Positions 24,201 to 40,000 of a DNA stretch of 64,000 nt are shown here, in pieces. The stretch comes from Phialophora verrucosa (taxonomy: Eukaryota > Ascomycota > Eurotiomycetes > Chaetothyriales > Herpotrichiellaceae): positions 1,550,001 to 1,614,000 of the forward strand of contig MSED01000013.1 of assembly GCA_002099365.1 (NCBI GenBank), written 5' to 3'. The notes under the pieces are model-generated. The model was not told the origin of the DNA, did no database searches, and saw only the letters and a program-made list of their open reading frames with translations. The position numbers were made by a program, and so were the translations under genes. Within the stretch, counting starts at the first letter, position 1. Each line of letters starts with the position of its first letter.

Positions 24201-27200
24201 TATTTAATAATTAAAGTTTATACTAAGGAAGGAAGATATAAGGTTAAGGAGAAAGGTATTTATAAATAGTTAAAAGAGAGAGAGTAAGGATAAATATATA
24301 TTATAAATTAATACCCTTTAGTATTAAGTAATAATATAATAAAATAAGATATTATTATTTATAAATAATAGAATATCTTTATTATTCTCTTTATTTCTTA
24401 AGCTTATTAAGACCTTTAAACTAAATAATATATATTTACTATATAATAACTTAAAAATAGAGATTTAAAAGATTAGGCGATTATATAAATACTAATTTAT
24501 TAACCTCTTTTAATTATAATTATATATACTTAAAATACTTATTATCTAATATTATTAAACGCTTTATTTCCCTTATTAATAACTAGTACTTAATTTATTA
24601 TCGATAGTATTTAATATTATACTTCCCTTAACTATATTAATGTTTAATTAATTATAATACTTCTAGAAACTCTATATAATATATAGATATATATAGCTAA
24701 TTAAAGATAATACTAAAGGTCTTAGCGCTAACCTTAATTTTTTTTTACTTTAAATATACTATACTATTCTTAACTTAACTTTTCTAGCTTTATTTATTTA
24801 TTCTAATATTTACTATACCTAGAGTAATAATACTTTACTTTAATATCGCTTCTCTCTTCTTTAAGATCTTAAGCTAATAAAATAATAAGATCCGCGAACT
24901 AAAGTAACTTAATTTTAAGAAAATCCTTATTATAACTATACTCTAAACGCTAGATTATTATAACTTAACTAAAAGAAAACTATAAATAAACTAAAGAAAT
25001 TTAACCTTAAACTTTCCTATATTAGCGATAGCGATACTATACCTCCCTTACTACTTCGTAATAATAAAGTATAGTATAAAGTAGAGTACTTACCTTATTC
25101 CTCTATAGACTCTTTAAATATATCTAAACTAATATACTATTTCTAAATTTTATTACTAACTAAAGATATCTTTACTATAAATACTAATTCTTTATTTATT
25201 AGCGGTAATATTCTCACTCTTTATTTAAGCTATTAACTTTAATATAAGTATAAAGGTATCTCTTATAGAGAAGATATATTATTATCGTCTAAAGATTCTT
25301 TAATATCTATAAGATAAAGAAGATTAAAAGTTAGAACTTTATAAACTTCTTCTTCTTAAAGATTATCTTTAGGTATAGGTTTAGTATTTATAAGGAAATT
25401 ATTAAGGTATTAGTAAAATCGCTTAAAATAATTAGCTATATAAGTTCTCTATAGTCGAGAACTATTAAGTTCCGCTAGAATATATATCCTCTTCTCTTAA
25501 TTCGCCTCTATAATTCTAAATAGTCTAAACTAGCGGAACGCTAACTTCTTCTTTATAGATATATTTATTAACTCGACTATATTATAGCTTAATACTAGTA
25601 TACCCTTCTTAAGTAGTTATAAGTATAGGTTATAATATTTATTAAAGTACTTCTTTCCTAGTCTTTATATCCTATTTAAATATATCGCCGCCTCTTTTAA
25701 ATTTCGGTTATATCTTTTAAGAGCTTATATATATATAACAATTAAATTAACGGTATTAATAATTTTATCTTAATTTATAATATTTTATATTATAATCTTA
25801 AGTTTAATAAAAAGAATTAGTTATTTAAGGAACTTAACTTTATATAATATTATATTAGTTCTAACTTTAACTATCGTCTAGTCGACCTAAAGAATAGCGT
25901 AAAGGTAATTTATTTAAGTACCGCCGCCGTTAGTATAAGTTATCTTTAAGAGAGCGTTTATAACATCTTTATACTTAACTTTTACTTAGCTGTTCGCTTA
26001 TAGATAATATATAGAGGTAACTATATATTTTATTTTATATCTATCTATAAATACTTTTATCTAACCTTTATTCTCCGGTTCGCTATTATATACTAGTTAT
26101 CTAAATAATCTATAGCGATAAATAATCTTCTTTTAGAGGAACTTTATTATAGTAATATTATTAGTAGCTATAATACCTTACACTTTTATCTAACTACTTA
26201 TATTACTTTAAGCTTTAATAAAATACCTTTTTTCTTAAGATATTAATATTAAAATATAATTAATACTAATTTATTCTTAATATTTATTAACTAAAGTTAG
26301 AAATATTATATTATATAACCTTTAGCTTATATAGAATTAGTATTCTAAATAAATCTTTATAAATACTTTTATATCTCTATATTAACTCTTTTAGTAATAA
26401 TAATTAAATACTCTCTAATATATTATTTCTTAACTAAAATATCTAGTATTATTATATATTACTTTAAGTATTCTTCGCTTCTCTATATTATTATTAATTA
26501 TTCTTCTACTTAATTTATTCTCTATTAGCTTTTAAAATAAATACTCTTCTCTTATAAAGTAGTTAGTTAAGTCCTTCTATAGTTTCTAAAACTTATTATT
26601 ACTTATTCTTAAAGAATATTACTAATCTTATAAGTATTTAGCGAACCTCTTTAATTCCTTTAAGTACTCTCCCTTAAATAACTAGATTATATATAGTTTA
26701 TTAAAGTTTATAGATTAATCTTAAGTATGAGTAACTATAGGCTTTATTAAAGTAAAGTCTTAATAAGTAATATTCTATTTAATTAATTAAAGGCTTCTCT
26801 ATATAAAGAATATTTAAGCTTTAATTTATTCTTCGATATCCTCTTCCTATTCAGCTTCTTTAATATTTTCCTAAGTTGGAGGGTGTCGAGATAAGATATT
26901 AGTAACTATATTCTACTTACCTAGAATATACTATACTTTAAAATTAAATCTATAGATCTATATTAGCTATTAATTAATAATAACTCTAAATAAGTCGGTT
27001 AATTACTAATTAAGCTAAGCTATAAGAGTTATTATATCGATCTCTATAATAAAGTAAATAATATATAACTAATATTTAAACTTCTTAAGGGCTTTTAGTA
27101 ATCCGTGAGCTTCCCGCTTAAGTATATTATACTCTCTCTTAACCTTAGACTAAATACTATTTTTATATCTTATAGTATATTATTTATCTATTACTAGATT

Positions 27201-30200
27201 TACCTATATAATTATAGTACTCTAGCCTTTTCCGCTAATATCGATAATAAGTATAATTAGGCCGGCGCCTTCTTAATAGTCTAAACTAATTAATACGAGA
27301 GTAGAGAATAACACCTTTTTTAGTCCTTCTATACTCTTAATATATATCTTTATCTAGATCTAGATAATATTCTTTTAAAGTAAGTTATATAAAGGCTTTA
27401 CTATTATTATAAAATACGAAATCTATATATAATAATATATATAGATCCTAAGGAATCTATAAAGTTTTAGCTAGTTTATTAAAGTTAACTATATTAGAAT
27501 CTTATAAATCTTAAACTATTATAAATATCGTCCGTCCCGATTATAGATATACCCGACTATCTTAATCCCTTATATATAGAGCTACAGCTTTTATTCGACT
27601 ATAGTAGTATTAGTAAACTTAAGATTAAGTAATACTATATCTAGATTTATTAAATATTTTAGTATATATAAGCGGACTTAAGGAACTACTTCTTATTATT
27701 AATAGTCGCTCTTTAGCCTCTTTACACTAATATTATCTAGAAATAGCTAAGTAGCTTTTAATATTTATTCCTTTAAAATCTAGTTTATAATCTATATAAA
27801 TTATATTACAGAATTAATTATACTCTATAAGAGCGTTATATAATAAATAAGTTCGATTAAAGTATAAATACTTATTAAATCCCGACTCTTTTTTATAAGT
27901 TTAATTTAATTATAGCCTAAGAGCTAATGTAATAAGAAAGTTATTTATATTTTACTAAACTCTTTTACGAAATTATTAGCTAAAGAAGATAAATTTATAT
28001 TTTAAATTATTATTCGGTTAATATTTTATACTATAATTATTAATTAATACTCTTTAGGCTTCTTCTTCTTAACTAGAAAAAATAAGTTTCGGTATAACCT
28101 ATATCTTAATTTAAAGAGATTTAAATTAATTTTCTTCTTTATTAATATAATTACTATTAGCTTAAATATCTTTAGAATAAAGAAGCTCTTTACTTACTAT
28201 AGAGTATATAGAATAGTCCTTATTACCTATAGAGGTATTACTTTATAATAAATCCGCCTAATTTCTTTAAGGTCTTAAGCTAAAGCTCCTTTATAGTTAT
28301 ATAAAATCTCTATAAGAATCTTCTTTTTATTAAGCGTTAGATTAAGTCTAATAACTAGTTTCTCTAGATATTCAGGCGTTAAGCGTTACCCCCGAGGAAA
28401 TCTAATAAAGCGTAGACTTATTTAATTCGAGAATATATATAGCCGGCTGTTATAGGTAGCTATTACCTACTTCCGTATCTTTATACGCTAGTTTAAGAGC
28501 TTACTAAGTATTAAACTATTTTAGAAATTTAAATTAATAAGTTTTACTTTATTAGCCTTCCGCTTATATAAGATATTTATACGAGCTTCTAAAGGCTTTT
28601 TAAATTAATATTATTTATAATATTATTTATTCTTTAAGTCTTATATTATAGCTTCTTTATTAAATAATTTTAAGGACTTTACTAGTTATTAATTATCTTT
28701 AATATTAAAAGGTTAAGCCTAAAAATATATTTTATTAAACTTATTATCGCTTAAATTATAAATATCTAAAGTAAAGATTAAAGTATTATTCTTATTTACC
28801 TTAAAGTTAATTACTTATATTCTCCCTTAGTTTTATCGAGCCTTAACTAAAGCGAATATAGATCTTTTTATCTCTTTATATTTATTTAGCCTTTTAAAAT
28901 AAATATAAATATAAACTTAACTATTAACCTTATCGTTATATTATTACTAAAATCTAAAGCTAATTATACGAGAAGCTAAAGCCGCTTCTTATTAAAGCTA
29001 TCTATTAGACTTATAATATATATATTATCGTCCTTCTTCTAGACTAAGCTTTAAGTAGCCTTTTAAAATAGCTTATTTAAAATAAAGCGATATATTAAAT
29101 CTATAATATCTATTATATAGATATTAGTTAAGACTTTAATATTAGTAATATTAACTACTATATCTTTAATTATATCTATAAAATCTTCTTAGTCTCTATT
29201 AAATCCTATAGTATTATAAATAAACTTTATCTTTTATATAAATCGAGATAATCTCTAGTCTTTAACTAAACCTAAGAATATTAAATTAATCTCCGCTTTA
29301 GTATTTAATAATAAATCTTTATACTATTTATATATCTTTATTAGTAAATAAAGGTAGTTATTATAATATAATCGCGGATATATTAAATAGTCCTTATTAA
29401 AGCTTATCTATATTATATTAACTCTTATAATAAGTCCTTTTTAAGTCTATATTATTTTAACTTATAAAGAATATATTTAATAAATTAGCTTTTACTTACC
29501 TTTATTATAATATTAATACTTATAAAAAAACTATTTATTATATATTTCTTTCGTTAATAGTAGATCCTATAATTAAATAGTTACTTCTTAACTTAGTAGC
29601 TAATTAATAATTCTCCCGGTACTATTTAAATCTTATAAGAGTACTTTCCGGAGAGGCCTAGAACTAAGCGGTTTATACTATATCTCCTTTATAATATATA
29701 GATACTATAAAACCTACCTTAGGCGTATATATTTATTATTATCGCTTATCTTAATATCTTCCGATCGCGAGTTATATATTTAGTTATTCTATATATTATA
29801 TAGGGTTATTAGCGGCCTTTAATTAGTCGACTATTTTAGCGCGAGAATATTATCTATAGTATTATTAAAGATAATCTCTCTATTTAGTTTTATTCGTTAT
29901 ATTATATAATATTATTAATTATTTATAATAGACTTATATATATTAATCCGAAGGTACTTCGCTTATATATATCCTTCTTACTATAATACCGGTCGCTTTC
30001 TAAGAGCGTTAATATAAATATTAGTCTTTAGCTAGTTAATATAAATTCTTTTTAGCTTAACTAGCTTTAATATATATAAATTATCTTCCGAGTCTTTTAG
30101 TACACTATAATCTAACTTTAATCTAACTATTTAGATAAGGTTTATCCTTACTAAGAGAGGCTTTAGATCCTCTTTTTTTATACTATACAGCTATTTAAAA

Positions 30201-32359
30201 GAGATATTAGTATATTTATTAATCTTACGTATAATCTATTTTAGATATTTAAGCTTCGTCTCTTTCTATAGAATTAATAATACTAATAAGAGCCGGTCTT
30301 AACCGCGAAACCTCTCTAGTATAATCTTATAATTTAAGTTAAGATATAATACGCTAGCGGCTTTTTAATATATTTATTATAGATCTTTATATAATATATA
30401 ACCTTATTAATTATAGAGAAAGCAGCTCCCTTTAGTAGTACTTATATTCGACTTATACTAATTAGATTACCCTTTAATATAGTACTATAGATTACCTTTA
30501 AACCTTATTAATCGCTCTTTAAAAGAAGGTCCTCGAGAAGGCTAAATCGCTTTTAAAGAAACTCCCCTTAAGGCTTTAATTAATCTATTTATAAAGTTAA
30601 GAGTAATTATATTATATATTTAGATTAGTAATATAAGCGCTTTTATTAGTTAAGTTAGTTTATTCACTAAAGATATAGTAGTTCCTAAGGTTATAGGCTT
30701 TATCGACTATATTTATATATTCTCTTTAATCTTTATAGCTATATCGTCTAATTAATCTTTTTAATATTTATCTTTTCGAGCTTCCTCCTTTCGGAATATA
30801 GAAGGTTAAGTCTCTTTTTTATATATTAAATTCTAATATTTCTTATTTAGTATACTCTATATAAACTTACTAGTCTTATTATTAACTTTCTATAAGTCTC
30901 TTACCTATTTCTAGTACTTCTAGAAGTTTAAGTTCTCTAACTTCCTATTTAATAGGTTCTACTTCTTTCGAATTTTATCCGTATATATCTTTAGTAGTTT
31001 AGAGAGGAAAAGATAATAATAAGTATAGTTAGTCTTTACTTTATTATTAATTAAATACTTTATAGCCTTATAGAACTAATAAAGATATAAATTAAGGTTT
31101 TAAAATTTATCGCGATAGTATCTTAAAACTATATAAAGGTAATATATATTTATTATTTATTATATTTTATCTTAATTCTTATATTTATCTAGAACTCTCT
31201 TTTTAAACTTTATTTAATTTATCTTATTATACTTTATAAGCTCTTTATACCTTTCTTTTTTTATCTTTAATATAAAATATATAAATCTCTAAGTATATTC
31301 TTTACTATTTATTATTTAATTATATTTATATAGCTCTTCGAACTCCTTAAAGAAGATAGTCGCGTTCCTTCTATTAAAGTATAGTAAGTTATCGCTTCTA
31401 TTCGAGCTTTAAGATATCTCTTTTATAGATATTACTATAGGGGGAGTATATACTAATAGCGTTAAGATTTCTAGCGTTAATAATCCTTATATAATATCGC
31501 TCGCCGCGGTAAATAATACTACCTTTTCTTTTCTATTTAAGGCCTTAAATAAAGCTATCTTTAGCCCCTTTATTAGTTTAATAAAATATAATAAATATAA
31601 GTTTTATCTTCTTAAGTAAAGTAATTTAAATTTTAAATATTTATATATTTTATTATTTTTATATATATAAAAGACTACTTCTTTTAATAGTTAATAATTA
31701 CCGCTTTCTTAAATATTTATAAGTAGTTTTAAAGTTTTAAAGGATCCCCTCTCTTAATTTAATTCTAGTAATTTCTATTACTATCTATAGTTATTCCTTT
31801 ATATTTAACTATTAAATCTCTTTTTACTAAATATAACTAATACTTTAATATTAACTTCTTATTAAGTAAATTTCTAGTCTTAAGTAATTTACTCTTCTCG
31901 AGAGCTTAAAGAATATTAAGGTTAACTATATTCTTCTCTTTAAGTACTAGTTATTAATCTTAAGTCTTTTAAGTAATTATTTAGTTATTAGTTTCCGCTT
32001 TATATAGTAATAACTAATATATATAGCTAAAACCCTAAAAGAATACCTTAAGTAGCGGTCTTCTTAAATAGCTAGTATAGTTTATAATCTATATCTATAT
32101 AGCGGGATAGACTTACTTAGCTAATAATTTAGACGATTCTCTCGTATAGCGATTCTATATATATAGCTAGCTTCTTTAGTTTTAGTTAATTAGTTAGTAA
32201 ATAAGTAAGTAGTTAGTCTAGTCGATCCTTAGTCGTTTATAGCGTTATATTATTATTTTATTATTTAGTTATTTATCCGATCGTCTTACCGCGTATAGAC
32301 TTACTCGCGTTACTATAGTCCTAATATTCTTAGGCGAACGTTCTTATTAAAGGTACTAA

Positions 32360-32658
32360 TAAACTAAGGTAAGGCTCTATAGCCTTTAAATAGAGGGTTA
32401 TATAGCGGTAGGTATTACCTTTTCGTCCTCGGTATACTATATAGTAATAAATAGCTTTATAAGTAATAATATTATATATTTTATTACCTATAGTATATAT
32501 ATATATTAAATATATATAACTACTCTACCTATAATATATAGCGGAGGTATATAGCCTTATACTAAGGATTTAACTAATTAGATAGTATAGTTACTTATCT
32601 ATATATTATATAGGTATATATAGCTAATTAGCGCTATAAGTATTACTACCCTATTATA
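32360..32658 (-). repeat. 5' LTR of retroelement A (299 bp)
   Basis: Inner LTR of element A, same length as the others. It faces the 5' LTR of element B across the 537-bp spacer. Confidence 0.85.
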
Positions 32659-33195
32659 GTACTTAAGTTAGAATTAAAGGATCTATAGTTAAAAGAAAAA
32701 TAACTTATAGAGTTAACCTTTACTTCTAATATATCTTTTAAATCCTTAGTATTCTTAGGTACCTCTATATTAACTATAATATTATTATATTAAAAAGAAG
32801 AGAGTAATTTATTAATAAATATTAACTTTAAGGGATTAAGTAATTAAAGTTAACTAATTAAATTAGTTAATAAAGAGAATAAAGGTAAGCTATTACTATT
32901 AGTTATAGTAATAATATTAGCTAAAGCTTCTTTTATAATAAATAATATTATAATAAACTATAGTATAAAATTATTATCTTTTAGAGAGTTAAGATTAGTA
33001 AATAAAAAGGATAAAGATAACTTACTACTACTAGTAGTAATAATAATATTAGTTAAGGCTTTTTTTATAATAAATAATATTATAGTAATAGTATTATCTA
33101 AAGTTTTTTTCCTTCTAAATACTTTTTTAGTAAATTAATTTTATAAATAACTAATACTTTTCCTATTTATAAGAGATAGAGAAGGAAGTTTATAA
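32659..33195. other. 537-bp spacer between the two head-to-head retroelements
   Basis: AT-rich and RIP-affected, belonging to neither LTR element. Two AGTTAA...AAGGATAA / TAATAATATTAGCTAA-type segments recur within it (about 32880-32960 and 33000-33080), a short internal duplication. It is presumably a piece of the carrier transposon. Confidence 0.55.
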
Positions 33196-33494
33196 TATAA
33201 TAAGGCGGTAATACTTATAGCGCTAATTAGCTATATATACCTATATAATATATAAATAAGTAACTATACTATTTAATTTATTAAATCCTTAGCGTAAGGC
33301 TATATATCTCCGCTATATATTATAGGTAGAGTAGTTATATATATTTAATATATATATATACTATAGATAATAAAATATATAATACTATTACTTATAAAGC
33401 TATTTATTACTATATAGTATACCGGGGATAAAGAGATAGTACCTACCGCTATATAATCCTCTACCTAAAGGCTATAAAGCCTTACTTTAGTTTA
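33196..33494 (+). repeat. 5' LTR of retroelement B (299 bp)
   Basis: Begins TATAATAAGGCGG (TG to TA by RIP) and ends AGTTTA (from TTCA). Directly after it, TTAGTGCCTCTAATAAGAAC may be the mutated primer-binding site. Confidence 0.85.
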
Positions 33495-36400
33495 TTAGTG
33501 CCTCTAATAAGAACATTCGCCTAAGAATATTCGGACTATAGTAACGCGAGTAAGTCTACGCGCGGTAGGACGATTAGATAGACGACTAAATAATAAAATA
33601 ACGATATAATATTATAAATAACGAGGATTAACTAGACTAACTATTTATCTACCTATTAACTAATTAACTAGAACTAGAGAAGCTAGCTATATATATAGAA
33701 CCGCTGTACGGGGGAATTATCTAAATTACTAGCTAAATAAGTCTATCCCGCTATACGGGCGTAGGTTATAAACTATACTAGCTATTTAAGGAGACCGCTG
33801 CTTAAGGTGTTCTTTTAAGGTTCTAGCTATATATATTAGCTACTACTATATAAGGCGGAAACTAATAACTAAATAACTATCTAGAAGACTTAAGACTAAT
33901 AACTAGTACTTAAAGAGAAGAATATAATTAACTCTAATACTCTTTAAGCTCTCGAGGAGAGTAGACTACTTAAGACTAAAGACTTATTTAGCGGGGAGCT
34001 AATATTAAAGTATTAGCTATAATTAATAAAGAGAGACTTAATAATTAAATATAAAGGAATAATTATAGGTAATAATAGAAATTACTAAAATTAAACTAAA
34101 AGAAGGGATCCTCTAAAACCCTAAGACTACTTATAAATACTTAAGAAAGCGGTAACTATTAACTACTAAGAGAAATAATCTTTTATATATATAAAAATAA
34201 TAAAATATATAAATATCTAGAGTTTAGATTACTTTACTTAAAAAGATAAGACTTATATTTATTTTATTTTATTAAATTAATAAAAAGGCTAAAGATAGCT
34301 TTATCTAAGGCCTTAAATAGAAAAGGAAAGGTAGTATTATCTATCGCGGCGAGCGATATTATATAGAGATTATTAACGCCGGAAATCTTAACGCCGCCGG
34401 TATATACCCCTTTTACAGTAATATCTATAAAAGTAATGCCTTAAAGCTTAGATAAAAGCGATAACTTACTATACTTTAACGGAAGGAATATAACTATTTT
34501 CTTTAAGGAGTTCGAAGAGCTATATAAGTATAATTAAGTAATAAATAGTAAAGAGCGTATCTAAAGATTTATATATTTTATATTAAAGATAAAGAAAAAG
34601 AGGTATAAAGAGCTTATAGAATATAATAAAATAGATTAAATTAAGTTTAAAGAGAGAGTTTTAAATAAATATAAGGATTAAGATAAGATATAGTAAATAA
34701 TAAGTATATATTATCTTTATATACTCTTAAGATATTATCGTAATAAATCTTAAAACCTCGATTTATACTTTTATTAGTTCTATAAGGTTATAAAATATTT
34801 AATTAATAATAGAGTAGAGACTAACTATACTTACTATCGTCTTTTCCTCTCTAGACTACTAAAGGTATATATAAATAAGATTCGGAAGAAGTAAAACTTA
34901 ATAAATAAGAAGCTAAAGAACTTAAACTTCTAAAAGTATTAAGAATAAATAAGAGACTTATAAGAAGTTAATAATAAGACTAATAAATTTATATAAAATA
35001 TACTAGATAAGGAATATTAGAATTTAGTATATAAGAAAGAGATCTAACCTTCTATATCCCGAAAGAAGAAAGCTTAGGAAGATAAATATTAAAAAGATCG
35101 AATAGATAGTATAGCCGTAAAGACTAAAGAGAATATATAGGTATAGTTAATAAAGCCTATAACCTTAAAAACTACTATATCCTCGGTAGATAAATTAACT
35201 TAACTAATAAGAGCGCTTACGTTACTAATCTAGATATATAATATAATTACTCTTAACTTTATAAATAGATTAATTAAAGCCTTAAGAGGAGTTTCTCTAA
35301 AAGCGATTTAGCCTTCTTAAAGATCTTCTTTCTAAGAATAGTCGGTAAAGTTTAGTAATAATCTATAGTACTATACTAGAGAGTAATTTAATTAGCGTAA
35401 ATTAAATATAAGTACTACTAAAGGGAGCTATTTTCTCTATAACTAATAAAGCTATATATTATATAAAGATCTATAGTAAATATATTAAAAGGCCGCTGAT
35501 ATATTATATCTTAACCTAAATTATAAGATTATACTAAAGAGGTTCTACGGTTAAGACCGGCCCTTATTAATACTACTAATTCTATAGAAAGAGACGAAGC
35601 TTAAATATCTAGAATAGATTATATATAAAATTAATAAGTATACTAATATCTCTTTCGGATAGCCGTATAGTATAAAGGAAGAGGATCTAAAGCCTTCTTT
35701 AATAAGGATAAACCTTATTTAAGCGGTTAGATTAAAGCTAAATTATAGCGTACTAAAAGACTTAAAAGATAATTTATATATATTAAAGCTAGCTAAGCTA
35801 AAAGGAAATCGTATTAATTAGCTAAAGACTAATATTTATATTAACGCTTTTAGAAAGCGACCGGCACTGTAGTAAGAAGGATATATATAAGTGAAGCATC
35901 TTTAGACTAGTATATATAAGCCTATTATAGATAATTAGCGATATTATATAACGCGATAAGTAAGACTAAATAGAGAGATTATCTTTAATAGCACTATAGA
36001 CAATATTCTCGCGCTAGAATAGTCGACTAATTAAAGGCCGCTAATAACTCTATATAATATATAAAATAACCGAATATATAACCCGCGATCGGAAGATATT
36101 AAGATAGGCGATAATAATAAATATATACGCTTAAAGCGAGTTTTATAACGCCTATATATTATAAAGGAGATATAGTACGGACCGCCTAGTCCTAGGCCTC
36201 TCTAGAAAGTACTCTCATAAGATTTAAATAATACCGAGAGAATTATTAACTAGCTACTAGATTAAGAGGTAACTATTTAATTATAAGACTTACTATTAAT
36301 AAAAGAAGTATATAATAAGTAGTTTTCTTATAAGTATTAGCACTATAATAAAGGTAGATAAGAGCTAATTTATTAAATATATCCTTTATAAGTTAAAATA

Positions 36401-37739
36401 ATATAGATTTAGAAAGGATTTATTATAAGAGTTAATATAATATAGATAAGCTTTAATAAGGACCGTTTAATATATCCGCGATTATATTATAATAGCTACC
36501 TTTATTTACCGGTAAAGATATAAGAGTAGTATAAAGATTTATTATTAAATACTAAAGCGAAGATTAATTTAATATCTTTAGATTTAGTTAAAGACTAGAG
36601 ATTATCTTAACTTATATAAAAGATAAAGTTTATCTATAATACTATAGGATTTAACGGAGACCAAGAAGATTTTATAAATATAATTAAAGATATAATAGTT
36701 AATATTACCGATATTAAAGTCTTAACTAATATTTATATAATAAATATTATAGATCCGATATATTACTTTATTTTAAGTAAACTATTTTAGAAGATTACTT
36801 AAAGCTTAGTCTAGGAGAAGAATAATAATATATATATTATAAGTCTAACTAATAACTTTAATAGAAAGCGGCTTTAGCTTTTTATATAGTTAGCTTTAAA
36901 TCTTAATAATAATATAATAATAAGATTAATAATTAAGCTTATATATATATCTACTTTAAAAGGCTAGGCGAGTATAAAGAGATAAAAAGGTCTATATTCG
37001 CTTTAATTAAGGCTCGGCGAAATTAAGGGAGAGCGTAAGTAATTAACTTTAAAGTAAATAAGAATAATACTTTAATCTCCGCCTTAAATACTTATAATTT
37101 AAGCGATAATAAGTTTAATAAAATATACTTTTAAGCTTAATCTTTTAATATTAAAAATAACCGGTAACTAATAAAGTCCTTAAGATTATTTAATAAAGAA
37201 GCTATAATATAAGATTTAAAGAATAAATAACGTTATAAATAATATTAATTTAAGAAGCCTTTAGAAGTTTATATAAATACCTTATATAAGCGAAAGGCTA
37301 ATAAAGTAAAACTTATTAATTTAGATTTCTAGAATAGTTCGATGTTTAGTAAGCTCTTAGACTAGCGTATAAGAATACGGGAGTAGGTAATAGTTATCTA
37401 TAACGGCCGGCTATATATATTCTCGAATTAGATAAGTCTATATCTTATTAGATTTCCTTAAGGGTAACGCTTAACGCCCGAATATTTAGAGAAACTAGTT
37501 ATTAGATCTAATTTAACACCTAATAAAAAGGAGATTCTTATAGAAATTCTATATAACTATAAAGAAGCTTTAGCTTAGGAGTTAAGACCTTAAAGAAATT
37601 AAGCGGATTTATTATAAAGTAGTATCTCTATAGGTAATAAGAACTATTCTATACACCCTATAGTAAGTAAAGAGCTTCCTTATCCCGAAAGTACTTAAGC
37701 TAGTAATAATTATATTAGTAAAGGAGAAGATTAATTTAA

Positions 37740-38300
37740 ATCTCTTTAAACTAGAATATAAATTATATCGAAATCTATTCTTTCTAGTTAAGAAAAAGAA
37801 GTCTAGAGAATATTAATTAGTAATTATAGTATAAAATATTAATCGAATAATAATTTAAAATATAAATTTACCTTCTTTAGTTAATAACTTCGCGGAAGAA
37901 TTTAGCGGAATATAAATAATCTTCTTATTAAATTAGCTCTTAAGCTATAATTAAATTAAATTTATAAGAGAGAGCCGAGATCTAATAGAGATTTATACTC
38001 TAATTAGATTTATTTATTATATAACGCTCCTATAGAGTATAATAAATTCTATAGTATAATTTATACGGATTACGAACTAAATTCTAAAGGAATAAATACC
38101 GAAAGCTACTCGGCTATTCCTAAATAATATTAGTATAAAAGGACTAAAGAATAACTACTAGTAACTAAAGGTAATTCCCTAAGTACGCTTATATATACTA
38201 AAATATCTAATAAATCTAGATATAGTACTACTTAATTTTAAATTTACTAATACTACTATAGCCGGATAAAAGCTATAGCTTTATATATAAGGGATTAAGA
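37740..38300 (+). pseudogene. Reverse transcriptase remnant of retroelement B
   Basis: Around 37766-37960 one plus frame gives an FLVKKKK-type motif, then a NLPSLVNNFAEEFSG segment and a SLLDWLSGYDQ-like segment with Trp, Asp and Gln codons changed. At about 38117-38153 the catalytic motif is recognisable, but both Asp codons read Asn (AAT AAT). These are the conserved palm motifs of gypsy RT. All stops are TAA or TAG at positions expected for Gln or Trp. Non-functional. Confidence 0.75.
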
Positions 38301-39499
38301 TAGTCGGATATATCTATAATTAAGATAGATAATATCTATAATAGTCTAAGATTTATAAAATCCTAATATAGCTAACTTTAATAAATTAACTAGAACTTTA
38401 TAGATTCCTTAAGATCTATATATATTATTATATATAGATTTTATATTTCGCGATAATAATAAAGCCTTTATATAACTTACTTTAAAAGAATATTATTTAG
38501 ATTTAAATAAAAATATATATTAAGAGTATAGAAGAACTAAAGAAGATATTATTCTCTATTCTTATATTAATTAGTTTAAATTATTAAGAAGACGCTAGTT
38601 TAATTATACTTACTATTAATATTAGCGAAAGAAGCTAAAGCGCTATAATTATATAGATAAACTCGATAATAAATAAACAATAAGCTATAAGATCTAAGAA
38701 CGATATTTAGTCTAAGACTAAGAAGGAATATAATATACTTAAGCGAGAAGCCCGTAGATTACTAAAAGCCCTTAAGAAGTTTAAATATTAACTATACGCT
38801 ATTTACTTTATTATAGAGACTAATATAATAATTCTTATAGCCTAGCTTAACTAATAGTCAACCGACTTACCCGGGGCTATTATTAATTAATAGCTAATAT
38901 AGATCCGTAGATTTAATTTTAAAGTATAGTATATTCTAAGTAAGTAAAATATAGTTACTAATACCTTATCTTAACGCTCTTTAACTTAGGAAGATATTAA
39001 AGAAGCTAAATAAGAAGAGGATATTAAGAATTAAATTAAAGCTTAAATACTCTTTATATAAGGAAGCCTTTAATTAATTAAATAAAATACTATTTATTAA
39101 GACTTTACTTTAGTAAAGCTTATAGTTACTTATACTTAAGATTAATCTATAAGCTCTAATAAATCTTATATAATCTAGTTATTTAAGAGAGAATACTTAA
39201 AGAAATTAAAAAGGCTCGCTAAATACCTATAAAATTAGTAGCGTCTTTTAGAGATAAGTAATAATAAGTTTCGGAAACTATAAAAGGACTTAGCTAACTA
39301 CTTTATTAAAGGAAAGTATCTATTTCAGAAGCTAATAAAGAATAAGCTAAGTAGAAGAGTAATTAATAATAATATAGAGAAGTAAAGAATACTTAAAGTA
39401 ATATATAATAATACTAGATATTTTAGTTAAGAAGTAATATATTAAAGAGTATTTAACTATTATTACTAGAAGAGTTAATACTAAAATATAAAAGTATTT

Positions 39500-40000
39500 A
39501 TAAAGACTTATTTAAAATATTAATTTCGTATAAACTAAAGGCTATATAACGCGATATTCTTAACTTTAGTTAATAAGTATTAGAAATAAATTAGTGTTAA
39601 TTATACTCTAATACTAATATCTTAAGGAAAGAGATATCTTATTAAAGCTCGAAGTAATATAAGCGGTTAGATAAAAGCTTAAGATATTATAGCTACTAAT
39701 AATACTACTATAGTAAAGTTCCTCTAGGAAGAGATTATTTATCGCTGTAGACTATTTAAATAATTAATATATAATAGCGAACTAAAGAATAAAGGATAAG
39801 TAAAAGCACTTATAGATAGATATAAGATTAAATATATAGTTATCTCTATATATTATCCTTAAGCGAATAGTTAAGTAGAAGTTAAGTATAAAGGTGTTAT
39901 AAACGCTCTCTTAAAGATAACCTATACTAACAGCGGCAGTACCTAAATAAATTACCTTTACGCTATTCTTTAGGCCGACTAAATAATAGTTAAAGCTAAA
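39500..40000 (+). pseudogene. Integrase core remnant of retroelement B
   Basis: At about 39820-39920 the plus frame reads YKIKYIVISIYYP-stop-ANS-stop-VEVKYKG. This aligns with the conserved stretch around the catalytic Glu of Ty3/gypsy integrases, with His now Tyr, Gln now stop and Gly now Ser. Each difference is a single CpA-to-TpA or TpG-to-TpA change. Further on a TAG replaces the Trp expected before Ala-Asp. This fixes the strand and the cause of the decay. Confidence 0.8.

Larger units (their letters stand above)
20976..32658 (-). mobile_element. RIP-degraded Ty3/gypsy-type LTR retroelement A (11.7 kb, minus strand)
   Basis: Two 299-bp LTRs bound the element (20976-21274 and 32360-32658). 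The interior is the inverted counterpart of element B: for example, 31.9-32.35 kb is the reverse complement of 33.5-33.95 kb. Orientation is minus because the purine-rich tract next to an LTR (complement of 21275-21310) lies at the left end. A possible 5-bp target duplication is AGTAT on the left against AGTAC on the right, one RIP-type difference, if the LTR ends one base earlier. It lacks the 532-bp insertion and the second ~220-bp repeat present in B; its single copy of that segment is at about 24567-24785. No open frames remain. Confidence 0.85.
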